NCBI GenBank assembly: GCA_963736235.1
Contig: CAVTOR010000017.1
Coordinates: 178,481 to 242,480, forward strand
Length of the DNA stretch: 64,000 bases
From: CAVORB01 sp963736235
Lineage (GTDB): Bacteria; Pseudomonadota; Gammaproteobacteria; Chromatiales; Chromatiaceae
Reading direction: 5' to 3'
The notes under the pieces were generated by a model that worked only from the letters and a program-made list of their open reading frames with translations, had not been told where the DNA came from and made no database searches. The position numbers and the translations under genes were made by a program. Of the stretch, positions 26,663 through 34,404 are shown piece by piece (the stretch's first letter is position 1; each line of letters opens with the position of its first letter).

Positions 26663-27786
26663 GCGAAAAGCGCATCCGCATCCTGGGTACCCGCGGGGTG
26701 CCCGCCGCCCACGGCGGCTTCGAGACCTTCGCCGAGTATCTTGCGCCCTATCTGGTGGAGAGGGGTTGGAAGGTCACCGTCTACTGCCAGGAGGATGGCT
26801 CCGGGCCGGTGTTCGAGGACGAATGGCGGGGGGTGCGCCGCGTTCGAATGCCGGTCTCGACCGGCGGTGCAGCGGGCACCGTCGTGTTCGACTGGATCTC
26901 GACCTGGCACGCCGCCCGAGAACCCGGCCTGGTGCTGACGCTCGGCTACAATACGGCCGTCTTCAGCGTCATATATCGTATGAAGGGCTTGAAAAACGTC
27001 ATCAACATGGATGGCGTCGAGTGGCGGAGGCAGAAATGGGGCGCGGTGGCGAAGACCTGGTTCTGGCTGAACGACTGGGCGGGCTCGTGGATTGGCAACC
27101 ATCTGGTGGCAGATCATCCAGAGATCAAACGACACCTGAGCACGCGCGTGAGGGCCGAGAAGATCACCATGATCCCCTACGGCTCCGACCGGGTGGATCA
27201 CGCCGATGCGGGCCTGATCGCGCCGTACGGGGTGGCGGCCGGGGATTACGCCATCCTGATCGCGCGGGCCGAGCCGGAGAACTCCATCCTCGAGGTCGTG
27301 CGCGCCTGGTCGCGAGCAAAGCGTGGCCGCAAGCTCATCGTCCTCGGCAAATACGATCCCGACCACGCCTACCAACGGGCGGTGAAGGAGGCCGCGTCGG
27401 ACGAGGTCCTGTTTCCAGGCGCGATCTACGACAAAGCCGTGGTCCAGGCGCTGCGGTGTCACGCCCTGTTCTACGTGCATGGCCACCAGGTTGGTGGCAC
27501 CAACCCCTCCCTGGTCGAGGCCTTGGGAGCGGGCAACGCGGTCCTGGCGCACGACAACCCTTACAATCGCTGGGTCGCCGGTGACGGCGGCGTGTACTTC
27601 GAAGCCGAAGACGCCTGTGCGGATTGTCTCGACCAGCTATTGAGTGATCAACCCTCGACCACCGCGCAGGATGCCGGCGGGTTGCTCGATCAGTTGCGGC
27701 AAGCGGCTCGCCAGCGTCATGCCGCCGCCTTCACCTGGGAGATCGTGTTGCGGGATTACGAAAGACTGCTTCTGGATTGGTCTTAG
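26659..27786 (+). CDS. GT4 glycosyltransferase with DUF1972 N-terminal domain
   Basis: A 375-residue transferase of the rhamnosyltransferase-like DUF1972/GT4 type. It begins RIRILGTRGVPAAHGGFETFAEYLAPYL, the DUF1972 signature, and includes LTLGYNTAVFSV and NMDGVEWRRQKWG. The C-terminal part has HGHQVGGTNPSLVEALGAGN with the catalytic glutamate region. The ATG at 26659 overlaps the preceding stop (ATGA). A longer frame to 26287 lies inside the previous gene and is rejected. This is the last gene of the cluster; a 133-bp repeat follows directly after its stop. Confidence 0.9.
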   Translation: MSEKRIRILGTRGVPAAHGGFETFAEYLAPYLVERGWKVTVYCQEDGSGPVFEDEWRGVRRVRMPVSTGGAAGTVVFDWISTWHAAREPGLVLTLGYNTAVFSVIYRMKGLKNVINMDGVEWRRQKWGAVAKTWFWLNDWAGSWIGNHLVADHPEIKRHLSTRVRAEKITMIPYGSDRVDHADAGLIAPYGVAAGDYAILIARAEPENSILEVVRAWSRAKRGRKLIVLGKYDPDHAYQRAVKEAASDEVLFPGAIYDKAVVQALRCHALFYVHGHQVGGTNPSLVEALGAGNAVLAHDNPYNRWVAGDGGVYFEAEDACADCLDQLLSDQPSTTAQDAGGLLDQLRQAARQRHAAAFTWEIVLRDYERLLLDWS

Positions 27787-27918
27787 ACGCTGACTATTGG
27801 CCATCCTGGCCAAAATCAGCACGCCACCCAAGAGGCGCGGTTCGTGGAAGGCTTCATTTTCAAACGCTTAGGCGCTTGAGAAATGGCCTCACATCCCGGT
27901 GCCGCGGGAAGCGCTGAA
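27785..27918 (+). repeat. 133-bp three-hairpin interspersed repeat, copy 2
   Basis: Second copy of the element at 538-670, same strand, with the same first nine bases (AGACGCTGA) and last 18. The first hairpin core TTGGCCAtccTGGCCAA and the third (TTTCAAACGC..GCGCTTGAGA) are kept, the second is partly degraded. It begins inside the stop region of the last glycosyltransferase gene, so it could also act as its transcript end. The rest of 27787-28049 shows no gene. Confidence 0.8.
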
Positions 27919-28049
27919 CCTATCATTTCACCTGGCAAGACACCCGGAGCCTCGCAGGTAAATCCCCGCGGACCGCACGCTTCGAGTGCTCGTCTGGCTG
28001 ATTGCCGGCACGGCCATGAAGCGCCGCCGTCTCGGCGGACAGTCGACCG

Positions 28050-29264
28050 TTAGGCGACGACGGTGGTGCTCACCTCACACTCGGGGAGAGCGTCCTGTAG
28101 CGCCGCGGCGCCCTCTTGGGTCACGCGGGTGTTCCACAGGATGACCTCTTGTAGGCGCTGCAAGGGCTTGAGGTGCTCCAGGCCCGCATCGCCGATTCCC
28201 GTGTCCCAGAGGATGAGGGTCTCCAGGTTGCTCAGGCCCCGCAGGTGTTCGAGACCCGCATCCGTGATACCGGTGCGCGTGAGGTAGAGTCCTTTCAGTC
28301 GTGTCAAACGGCCGATCTCGGCGAGTCCCTCGTCGGTGATGCGTGTGCCCTTGAGGTCCAGGATCTCCAGGCTGGGCAGCGAGGCCAGAAGCTTCAGGCC
28401 CGAGTCCGTGACCTCGGTGTGATCCAGATGCAGCTCCTGCAGGCTGGTCAGGGATTGCAGATGGACCAGCCCCGCGTCGCCGACCTTGGTCTCCGCCAGA
28501 GACAGGAAGCGCAGGTCGTGCAGGCTGGTCAGCAGGCTTTCCAGCTCCCGGTCGCTGATCTGGGTCGCGAGCAGATCCAGCTTCTGACCGGTCTGCAGCC
28601 GCGGCCATTCGAGGATGGTCCCGAGCAGACGCAGCACATCGTCGGCGGATCGGTTCACGTCCGCCAGTTGCTGGTCGATCTCCCTCCCCGGCGCGCGGGT
28701 CTGGTGGGCGGACTCCCTGATCGCGGCGCTGGTTCCGGCGATCTGGGCCAGGGACGAGCTGACCTCCCGACCCAGGTTGGAGAGGAACTTGTCCTTGGCG
28801 TCGTTGAGCTCCTGGAGCTCGGTGCGCGCTCTCTCGAGCGCGGCCAGGCTCTGCTGCTGCGCCCGAATGAGCCCGAGAATCCGCAGATGCGTCGCCACCC
28901 GGGCGTGCACCTCGGGCTGCTTGACCGGTTTGGTGATGTAGTCCACGGCGCCGGCCTCGAATCCCCGAGCTAGATCCTCGACGTCGGTCTTGGCCGTAAC
29001 GAAGATGACTGGGATTTCGCGCAGCGCCTCGGTCTGTTTGAACCGCCGGCAGGTCTCGAAGCCGTCCATCTCGGGCATCATCACGTCCAACAGCACCAGA
29101 TCGGGCAGAACGGACTCCGCGACGCTCAGCGCCTTGGCGCCGCTGGTCGCGAAGAAGATTTGGTGGCCGATCCCGGCCAGCATCTCCCGCAGCAGATCGA
29201 GATTGGCGGTCTTGTCGTCGACGATCAACAGCTTGGCTTGGGGCGATGCGGCGGGATCTGGCAT
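28050..29264 (-). CDS. Response regulator with degenerate DHp-like region and leucine-rich repeats
   Basis: From the ATG at 29264 (AAGGAGAAG upstream), 404 residues. Residues ~11-125 are a CheY-like receiver with Asp16/17, phospho-acceptor Asp60 (LVLLDVMMPEMDG), Thr90 and Lys112, all intact. A coiled coil (~133-157) leads to a region like a histidine-kinase DHp helix (KDKFLSNLGREVSSSL) in which the His is replaced by Arg166. From ~236 to 395 come about six 24-residue leucine-rich repeats of the LxxLxLxxTxITDxGLxxL kind. No HATPase or DNA-binding domain exists. The LRRs probably bind a protein partner under control of receiver phosphorylation. The divergent hybrid kinase is the likely cognate. 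Confidence 0.85.
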   Translation of the reverse strand: MPDPAASPQAKLLIVDDKTANLDLLREMLAGIGHQIFFATSGAKALSVAESVLPDLVLLDVMMPEMDGFETCRRFKQTEALREIPVIFVTAKTDVEDLARGFEAGAVDYITKPVKQPEVHARVATHLRILGLIRAQQQSLAALERARTELQELNDAKDKFLSNLGREVSSSLAQIAGTSAAIRESAHQTRAPGREIDQQLADVNRSADDVLRLLGTILEWPRLQTGQKLDLLATQISDRELESLLTSLHDLRFLSLAETKVGDAGLVHLQSLTSLQELHLDHTEVTDSGLKLLASLPSLEILDLKGTRITDEGLAEIGRLTRLKGLYLTRTGITDAGLEHLRGLSNLETLILWDTGIGDAGLEHLKPLQRLQEVILWNTRVTQEGAAALQDALPECEVSTTVVA

Positions 29265-29483
29265 GGCTAACTTCTCCTTTGCGCCGGGGTGTCCGGTATA
29301 GAAACCGGAGGGGACAAAGATAACCAACCCCCGCTGTGGATAAAAGCCTGAGCAGTCGGGCCGTAACGTGGAAATCTGGTTTGCCATGGCTTGCATCGCT
29401 TAGGATGGCGCGGACATGGGTTCACGGGTCCGCCGGCCGCGTCAGCTCCCGTGTTCTGGGCCGGTCAGGCAGGGGGTTGTCGA

Positions 29484-31598
29484 ATGGGGAACGCACGCAA
29501 GGCGTTGATGGTGCTGCTGACCGCGGCCCTGTTGCTCCTTATGCTGGCGTGGGATCTCAATCTGCCGCCGGGGGTGGTTCGCGGCATCCCCTACGTGGTG
29601 CTGATCGCGATCAGCTATTGGCTGCCGTGGCGGTTCGCGCCGACGGTGCTGGCGGCGATCGGCACCCTGCTGATCGTTCTGGGCTACGTCTATTCGGATG
29701 CGGGAATCAGCACCACGGCATTGGTGCTCAATGTCAGCCTGGAGGCTGCCGTCCTCGGGGTCACCGCGTTCCTGATCCAGCGCTATCGGGCATCTTCCCG
29801 ATCGCTGGAGGACCGCGAGCAGCGGCTGCGGGCGCTGGTGGCAACCGCGGTCGATGGGGTCATGATCATCGATGGGAACGGAGCGGTGCAGGAGTACAAC
29901 CCCGCCTGCGAGCGGCTGTTCGGCTATCGCGCGGACGAGGTTCTGGGGCAGAATGTCAAGATGCTGATGCCGACTCCGTACCGGGACGAGCACGATCAGT
30001 ACCTGCTGCGTTACCGCACTACCGGCATCAAGCGCATCATCGGCATAGGCCGTGAGGTGGAGGGCCGGCGCAAGGACGGGTCGACCTTCCCCATAGAGCT
30101 CTCCGTCGGCGAGGCGCGACCGGGCGGGCGCCAAGTCTACGTCGGCATCATACGCGACATCACCGAGCGGAAATCCGCGGAGCAGTCGTTGCGCCTTGCC
30201 AAGGAGCAGGCCGAGAGCGCGAGTCACGCCAAGTCCCTGTTTCTCGCGAACATGTCCCACGAGATCCGCACGCCCATGAACGCGGTGCTGGGGTACACCC
30301 AGCTCATCGAGACCGACCCGGAGCTGCCGGTGCAATACCGCCGGCCGCTGAAGGCGATTCATGCCGCCGGCAATCATCTGATCGGCCTGATCGACGATAT
30401 CCTCGACCTGTCCAAGATCGAGGCGGGAGCCATGGAGTTGAACCTCCGCGACTTCGACCTGGGCGACCTGACGGAGGATATCTCCGAGATGTTCCTCATG
30501 CGTTGTGAGCAGAAGCAACTGGTCTGGACCGCGGACGTGCGGATCGGCGACCGCGCGGTGCGTGGCGATGATCGCAAGCTCCGCCAGGTGCTGATCAATC
30601 TGCTGGGCAACGCGGTCAAGTTCACGGATCGGGGCGAGGTCCGTCTCGAGGTGGAGCAGACCGATCAGCACTACGGGTTCCGCATCTCGGATACCGGACC
30701 CGGGATCGACGAGGCGGCGCGCAAGCGCATCTTCGAGCCGTTCCAGCAGGCGGAGGAGGGTGGCGTCAAGGGCGGGACGGGCCTGGGACTGGCGATCACC
30801 AAGCGCCAGATCGAGCTCATGGGCGGCGCTCTGGACCTCGACTCGAGTCTCGGCGAGGGCAGCCGCTTTCGGTTCGCGCTGGAGTTGGCGCCAGCCGATG
30901 GCACGCTCGCGCCGACGGGCGAGGTAGCTCGGGGATGCTGGCTCCTGGCCCAGGGCCAGTCGGTGAGGGCCTTGGTGGTGGACGACGTCGAAGATAACCG
31001 AGAGGTCTTGAGCGGCCTCCTGGAGCGGGCGGGGGTGGAGGTCGCCAAGGCCAAGGATGGCGCCGAGGCGCTCGAAAAGATCGCTGAGCAGCGACCCGAC
31101 ATCGTGTTCATGGACGTGCGCATGCCGGTGATGGATGGGCTCGACGCGGTGCGGCACATACGCGACCGGTGGCCAGGGGAGCCCATCGTCTGCGTGGCGA
31201 TCACGGCATCCGGTCTGCTGCGAGAGCCGTCGTACTATCGGGACGCGGGATTCGACGATTTCGTCGGCAAGCCTTTTCTGTTCGAAACCATCTGCGACTG
31301 CATGGCGAGGCATCTTCGGGTCGAACTCAAGCGAGAGCCGGCCCCGGCGGCGGCGCCAAGCGCGGAGCCGCCGACGCTGACCGTCGGATCGTTGCGTATC
31401 CCGGATGACCTTCGTCGACGCCTGTTGGCGGCCGCGGAGATCAACGCCCTGACCGAGATCGAGACACTAATTGCCGAGCTGAAGCGGCTCTACCCCTGCT
31501 CCCAGGGCTTGTCGGAAGAGCTCGAGGGCCTGCTGCAGCGTTACGACACAGACGGAATCATCGCGTTGTTGGGTCAGATACCTTCTGCCGGGGTTTAG
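29484..31598 (+). CDS. Hybrid histidine kinase with FixL-like PAS domain
   Basis: A 704-residue membrane hybrid kinase. Four hydrophobic segments fill residues ~7-98. A PAS domain (~113-228) contains EHDQYLLRYRTTG and IIGIGREVEGRRKDG; His170, Arg176 and Arg190 have the same mutual spacing as the haem-pocket His200, Arg206 and Arg220 of Bradyrhizobium FixL, so haem-based oxygen sensing is plausible. Phospho-acceptor His259 lies in NMSHEIRTPMN. A complete HATPase domain (GTGLGLAIT) and a receiver (VFMDVRMPVMDG) follow, then a ~100-residue helical tail without a clear HPt histidine. The ATG at 29484 has AGGGGG upstream. It diverges from the receiver-LRR gene. Confidence 0.9.
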   Translation: MGNARKALMVLLTAALLLLMLAWDLNLPPGVVRGIPYVVLIAISYWLPWRFAPTVLAAIGTLLIVLGYVYSDAGISTTALVLNVSLEAAVLGVTAFLIQRYRASSRSLEDREQRLRALVATAVDGVMIIDGNGAVQEYNPACERLFGYRADEVLGQNVKMLMPTPYRDEHDQYLLRYRTTGIKRIIGIGREVEGRRKDGSTFPIELSVGEARPGGRQVYVGIIRDITERKSAEQSLRLAKEQAESASHAKSLFLANMSHEIRTPMNAVLGYTQLIETDPELPVQYRRPLKAIHAAGNHLIGLIDDILDLSKIEAGAMELNLRDFDLGDLTEDISEMFLMRCEQKQLVWTADVRIGDRAVRGDDRKLRQVLINLLGNAVKFTDRGEVRLEVEQTDQHYGFRISDTGPGIDEAARKRIFEPFQQAEEGGVKGGTGLGLAITKRQIELMGGALDLDSSLGEGSRFRFALELAPADGTLAPTGEVARGCWLLAQGQSVRALVVDDVEDNREVLSGLLERAGVEVAKAKDGAEALEKIAEQRPDIVFMDVRMPVMDGLDAVRHIRDRWPGEPIVCVAITASGLLREPSYYRDAGFDDFVGKPFLFETICDCMARHLRVELKREPAPAAAPSAEPPTLTVGSLRIPDDLRRRLLAAAEINALTEIETLIAELKRLYPCSQGLSEELEGLLQRYDTDGIIALLGQIPSAGV

Positions 31599-31716
31599 CG
31601 CTCGCCGGCCCGCACCGAGATAAGGGGTTCGCGCGGCCTATCGCTCCAAGGATGGCCCGACTCGAAAACTTGTCCAGAGGGCAGTTTTTCAAGGTCGACA
31701 TAAGCGATGGGGCAAG

Positions 31717-31911
31717 TCAATGGGTATGCTCGCCATCGTGCTCGAAGGCGTCGACCACCGGTCGCAGATCAAGACCACGGAGCGCCTGCACCGCCATCTC
31801 CCATCGCCCTTCTCCGCACAGACCGCTAATGCCCGCGTTCTCGTAGGCCTGCAGCGCGGCGTGCAGGCAGGCGTCCCGGACGGCCTCGGCGAGTTGGAGT
31901 TGGTTCGACAT
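31717..31911 (-). CDS. Small conserved protein, unknown function
   Basis: A 64-residue protein (LAEAVRDACLHAALQAYENAGISGLC at its core, slightly over two helices) with a good ribosome binding site (TGAGGAAT before the ATG) on the minus strand. It ends in a His-containing tail (HDGEHTH). Short proteins of this look occur in purple sulfur bacteria and are sometimes labelled acetyltransferase, but it is far too short for that fold. It lies between the hybrid kinase and the DsrC-like operon. The flanks 31599-31716 and 31912-32070 hold nothing else I recognise. Confidence 0.6.
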   Translation of the reverse strand: MSNQLQLAEAVRDACLHAALQAYENAGISGLCGEGRWEMAVQALRGLDLRPVVDAFEHDGEHTH

Positions 31912-32070
31912 GGCGATTCCTCAACGGTTGCCTTATGCGGGGGATTTACGGCCGACGGCGCACCCTCGGGGGCGCAGCGCATCTTGGCTCTACAACGTCT
32001 AAATCTCGCTTGTCGGTTGTGGATTCCGAATCGATCGATCCGGATCTCTCCGGGCGTGATGTATCGGAAT

Positions 32071-32101
32071 AAACGATATAAAAGTCCAATAAATATCGTT
32101 T
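32071..32101 (+). promoter_or_regulatory. Perfect 9-bp inverted repeat upstream of the DsrC-like operon
   Basis: AAACGATAT (32071-32079) and ATATCGTTT (32093-32101) are exact inverted copies separated by 13 bases, in an AT-rich patch (about 32056-32150) within GC-rich DNA. The centre-to-centre spacing of about two helical turns suits a dimeric regulator. It lies about 60 bases before the start codon, so it is a good operator candidate. The regulator is unknown. Confidence 0.65.
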
Positions 32102-32162
32102 GTATTCTATTAAGTCCCCTCGTTATCTTAGACGTAGTTTTTGGGACCTAGGAGAGGAGGAC

Positions 32163-32807
32163 ATGATGATCGCCGTCAGAGTTTGCATGAAGGTCACAAG
32201 CGAACCGCTGAAGCGTACGCCCGTGGTGCTGCAGTTGGATGCGGACGGTTCCGAAACCGAGCCGGTGTTCACGGATCGGTCCGGCGTGGCCCGCTTCGAC
32301 CTGCCTCCGGCGAGCGGCAAGATTCTCGTGTCCGGCGTCGAGCGCTATCACGGACGCCTGGAGGGAGAGATTCCCGTGGATCTCTGGTCCATCACCCAGT
32401 CTGGATACGAGTCGGCCGGCATGCCAGGCGAGTTTCCCTCCGGCAGCAACGCCTATCCGGGCATGACCACCCGCGCCGTTCAGGTGGGCGAACGCGAGGT
32501 CTTGACCGATGGCGAAGGTTACTTGGTGGATCCGGCAGACTGGTCGGAGGGATTCGCCAGGGCACAGGCGGGGCTGGAAGGCCTCGATCTTCGCGCGGAG
32601 CACTGGGAAGTGATTCGTTTTCTGCGCGACCACTACGCGAAGCACGGCGTCCAGGCGACCGTGCGGGACATGATTCGGCACTTCCGCCAGGTCTGGGGTG
32701 CTGAAAAGGGTGCCAGCGGCTACCTGCACAAGCTGCTCCCACGTGGTGGCCCGCAGAAGCAGGGCAATCGGCTGGCCGGCCTGCTGCGCACGAAGGGCGA
32801 GCACTGA
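32163..32807 (+). CDS. Cysteine-less DsrC/TusE family protein with N-terminal beta domain (RspA-like)
   Basis: 214 residues, preceded by a strong GAGAGGAGG. Residues ~107-214 are a DsrC/TusE domain: DGEGYLVDPADW, AEHWEVIRFLRDHY and a C-terminal arm PQKQGNRLAGLLRTKGEH. In DsrC the arm has two redox cysteines, one in QACR and one at the penultimate position; here these are Asn202 and Glu213. It therefore cannot carry sulfur as DsrC does. DsrC homologues lacking both cysteines have been called RspA and proposed to be regulatory. Residues 1-106 form an extra, probably beta-rich domain absent from ordinary DsrC. It is the first gene of an operon with CBS and HPP genes. Confidence 0.85.
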   Translation: MMIAVRVCMKVTSEPLKRTPVVLQLDADGSETEPVFTDRSGVARFDLPPASGKILVSGVERYHGRLEGEIPVDLWSITQSGYESAGMPGEFPSGSNAYPGMTTRAVQVGEREVLTDGEGYLVDPADWSEGFARAQAGLEGLDLRAEHWEVIRFLRDHYAKHGVQATVRDMIRHFRQVWGAEKGASGYLHKLLPRGGPQKQGNRLAGLLRTKGEH

Positions 32808-33175
32808 CGCCTAGACGGCGCCTGATCGTCGGTTTTGGCTCCAGGTCCCATCAGCGGCGCGCGGCACTGACGCAGATCGTCCGCGAGGTCGATTCGGCAC
32901 CCGACCTGGAGAGTGCCCTGCGCGTGCTGTTCGCCGAAGACCGGATCACGAACCTGGTACCATTCGCGGACTTGCTTACGGCGCATATCCGATTCGCGGA
33001 AAAGGCGCTGTTCGACAATGGGCAACGCCTACTCGGTCCGAGCGGGTTGGCGACGTTGCAAAGTCCCACGGAAGACAGAGAGAAATCCCTGGGCGCACGC
33101 AGGCTCTGTGGCCGTTTCCTAAATCAATCACAAATGAAAGCAGCCGCCGCCAACCGGGTATGGGCAGAACTATGA
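32808..33175 (+). pseudogene. Hemerythrin-like C-terminal remnant
   Basis: An open frame runs from the end of the DsrC-like gene to TGA at 33173-33175, overlapping the next ATG (ATGA). The only usual start is GTG at 32924. The translated end, with FADLLTAHIRFAEKALFD, resembles the last helices of hemerythrin-type HHE domains (LLxAHxRFEExxLF), while the first helices and their histidines are missing. Either a 5'-truncated hemerythrin gene that kept its old translational coupling, or a new short protein of about 83 residues from 32924. Confidence 0.45.
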
Positions 33176-33804
33176 ACGACGAAGACCCGATCGAGCCGGA
33201 TGCGATCCGCCCGGGTGACGAGGACGTCCTCGAGCTGGATCTGTCCGACGAGGACATCCTCGACGCCATGCGCCACATACCGGGCTACGTGGACATCAGC
33301 ACCGAGGATTTCCGCATCATCTACCATCTGGCCCACGGACACGCATTGGAACGTCTGTTCAGACGCGTGCGGGCGGGCGAAATAATGCGGACCGATATCG
33401 AGCCACTTCACCCCGACACCCGGCTGGACGAGGCGGCCCGATCTTTGGCGGAACAGAGGCGCAAGAGTCTTCCGGTAGTCAATGTCGAGGGCCGCGTGGT
33501 CGGCATGCTGACGGAAACGGACTTTCTCCGCCGCCTCAAGGCGGAGACCTTCCTGGAACTGCTCTTGCGCCTGGTCGAGGATCAGGGCAACTTCACCCAC
33601 CGCTGCCACGAAACGCCGGTGCATGAGGCGATGACCGCTCCGGCGGTCACTGTCGCCCTCGACGCCGGATTTCGCGAGATCATCAGCGCATTCCACGCCC
33701 ACGAAGGGCGCAGCATGCCGGTGGTGGATGCCCAAGACCGCCTGCAGGGATTGTTGTTGCGAAAGGACTTCGTAAAGACCCATCACTTGGAGGATCTGTT
33801 GTGA
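33172..33804 (+). CDS. CBS-domain pair protein linked to HPP transporter
   Basis: A 210-residue soluble protein. After an acidic N-terminus and a helical segment (DAMRHIPGYVDISTEDFRIIYHLAHGHALERL), two CBS domains follow: AGEIMRTDIEPLHPDTRLDEA..SLPVVN..GMLTETDFLR and HEAMTAPAVTVALDAGF..SMPVVDAQDRLQGLLLRKDF. CBS pairs bind adenosyl ligands and gate transporters or enzymes. The start (ATG 33172) overlaps the remnant upstream, and its stop overlaps the GTG of the HPP gene (GTGA). CBS and HPP domains are often fused in other bacteria, so it likely controls the HPP protein. Confidence 0.88.
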   Translation: MNDEDPIEPDAIRPGDEDVLELDLSDEDILDAMRHIPGYVDISTEDFRIIYHLAHGHALERLFRRVRAGEIMRTDIEPLHPDTRLDEAARSLAEQRRKSLPVVNVEGRVVGMLTETDFLRRLKAETFLELLLRLVEDQGNFTHRCHETPVHEAMTAPAVTVALDAGFREIISAFHAHEGRSMPVVDAQDRLQGLLLRKDFVKTHHLEDLL

Positions 33805-34349
33805 GTCTGGGCGCCTACCTGATCAAGATGCGGGGAAGCACCCACGGCAGTCCCCCGCGTGTAAGCAGCAGCGAGGTGCTGTGGTCGTGGATCGGCGGTT
33901 TCGCGGGGATATTGGTGTTGTCTTGGATCAACCGCCTGTTCTTCACGGGTGCCGACTTGACCCTCATGATCGGCTCCTTCGGCGCCTCGGCGGTCTTGGT
34001 CTACGGCGCGCCGCGCAGTCCGCTGGCTCAGCCGCGCAACCTGCTGGGCGGGCACGTGATATCGGCCCTGGTCGGGGTCACGGCCTGGAAACTGTTCCCG
34101 CACGCACCCGCGCTGGCCGCCTCCGCGGCGGTCGCCACCGCCATTGCCGCCATGCACTTGACCCGGACTTTGCATCCGCCCGGCGGAGCGACGGCCCTGA
34201 TCGCGGTGATCGGTTCCGACCAGATTCATGCCCTGGGCTATGTTTTCGTCGTGATCCCCGCCACGGTCGGTCCGGTGGTGCTGCTTTTGGTCGCGCTGCT
34301 GGTCAACAATATCCCGGCGTCGCGTCGCTACCCGGAGATTTGGTTGTAG
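33801..34349 (+). CDS. HPP family integral membrane protein
   Basis: A 182-residue membrane protein with four or five hydrophobic helices and the family motif HPPGGATALIAVIGSD. An upstream MIGSFGASAVLVYGAPRSPLAQPRN block is also typical. HPP proteins have been linked to nitrite transport in plastids and cyanobacteria; the bacterial substrate is generally unproven. The GTG start at 33801 overlaps the stop of the CBS gene. It is the last gene of the DsrC-like operon and the natural effector of it. Confidence 0.9.
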   Translation: MSLGAYLIKMRGSTHGSPPRVSSSEVLWSWIGGFAGILVLSWINRLFFTGADLTLMIGSFGASAVLVYGAPRSPLAQPRNLLGGHVISALVGVTAWKLFPHAPALAASAAVATAIAAMHLTRTLHPPGGATALIAVIGSDQIHALGYVFVVIPATVGPVVLLLVALLVNNIPASRRYPEIWL

Positions 34350-34404
34350 CCATCCGCAGCGCTTGGCGGCGGCACCAGTCCCCACCTCGCGTTCGGAGAC
34401 GGAT

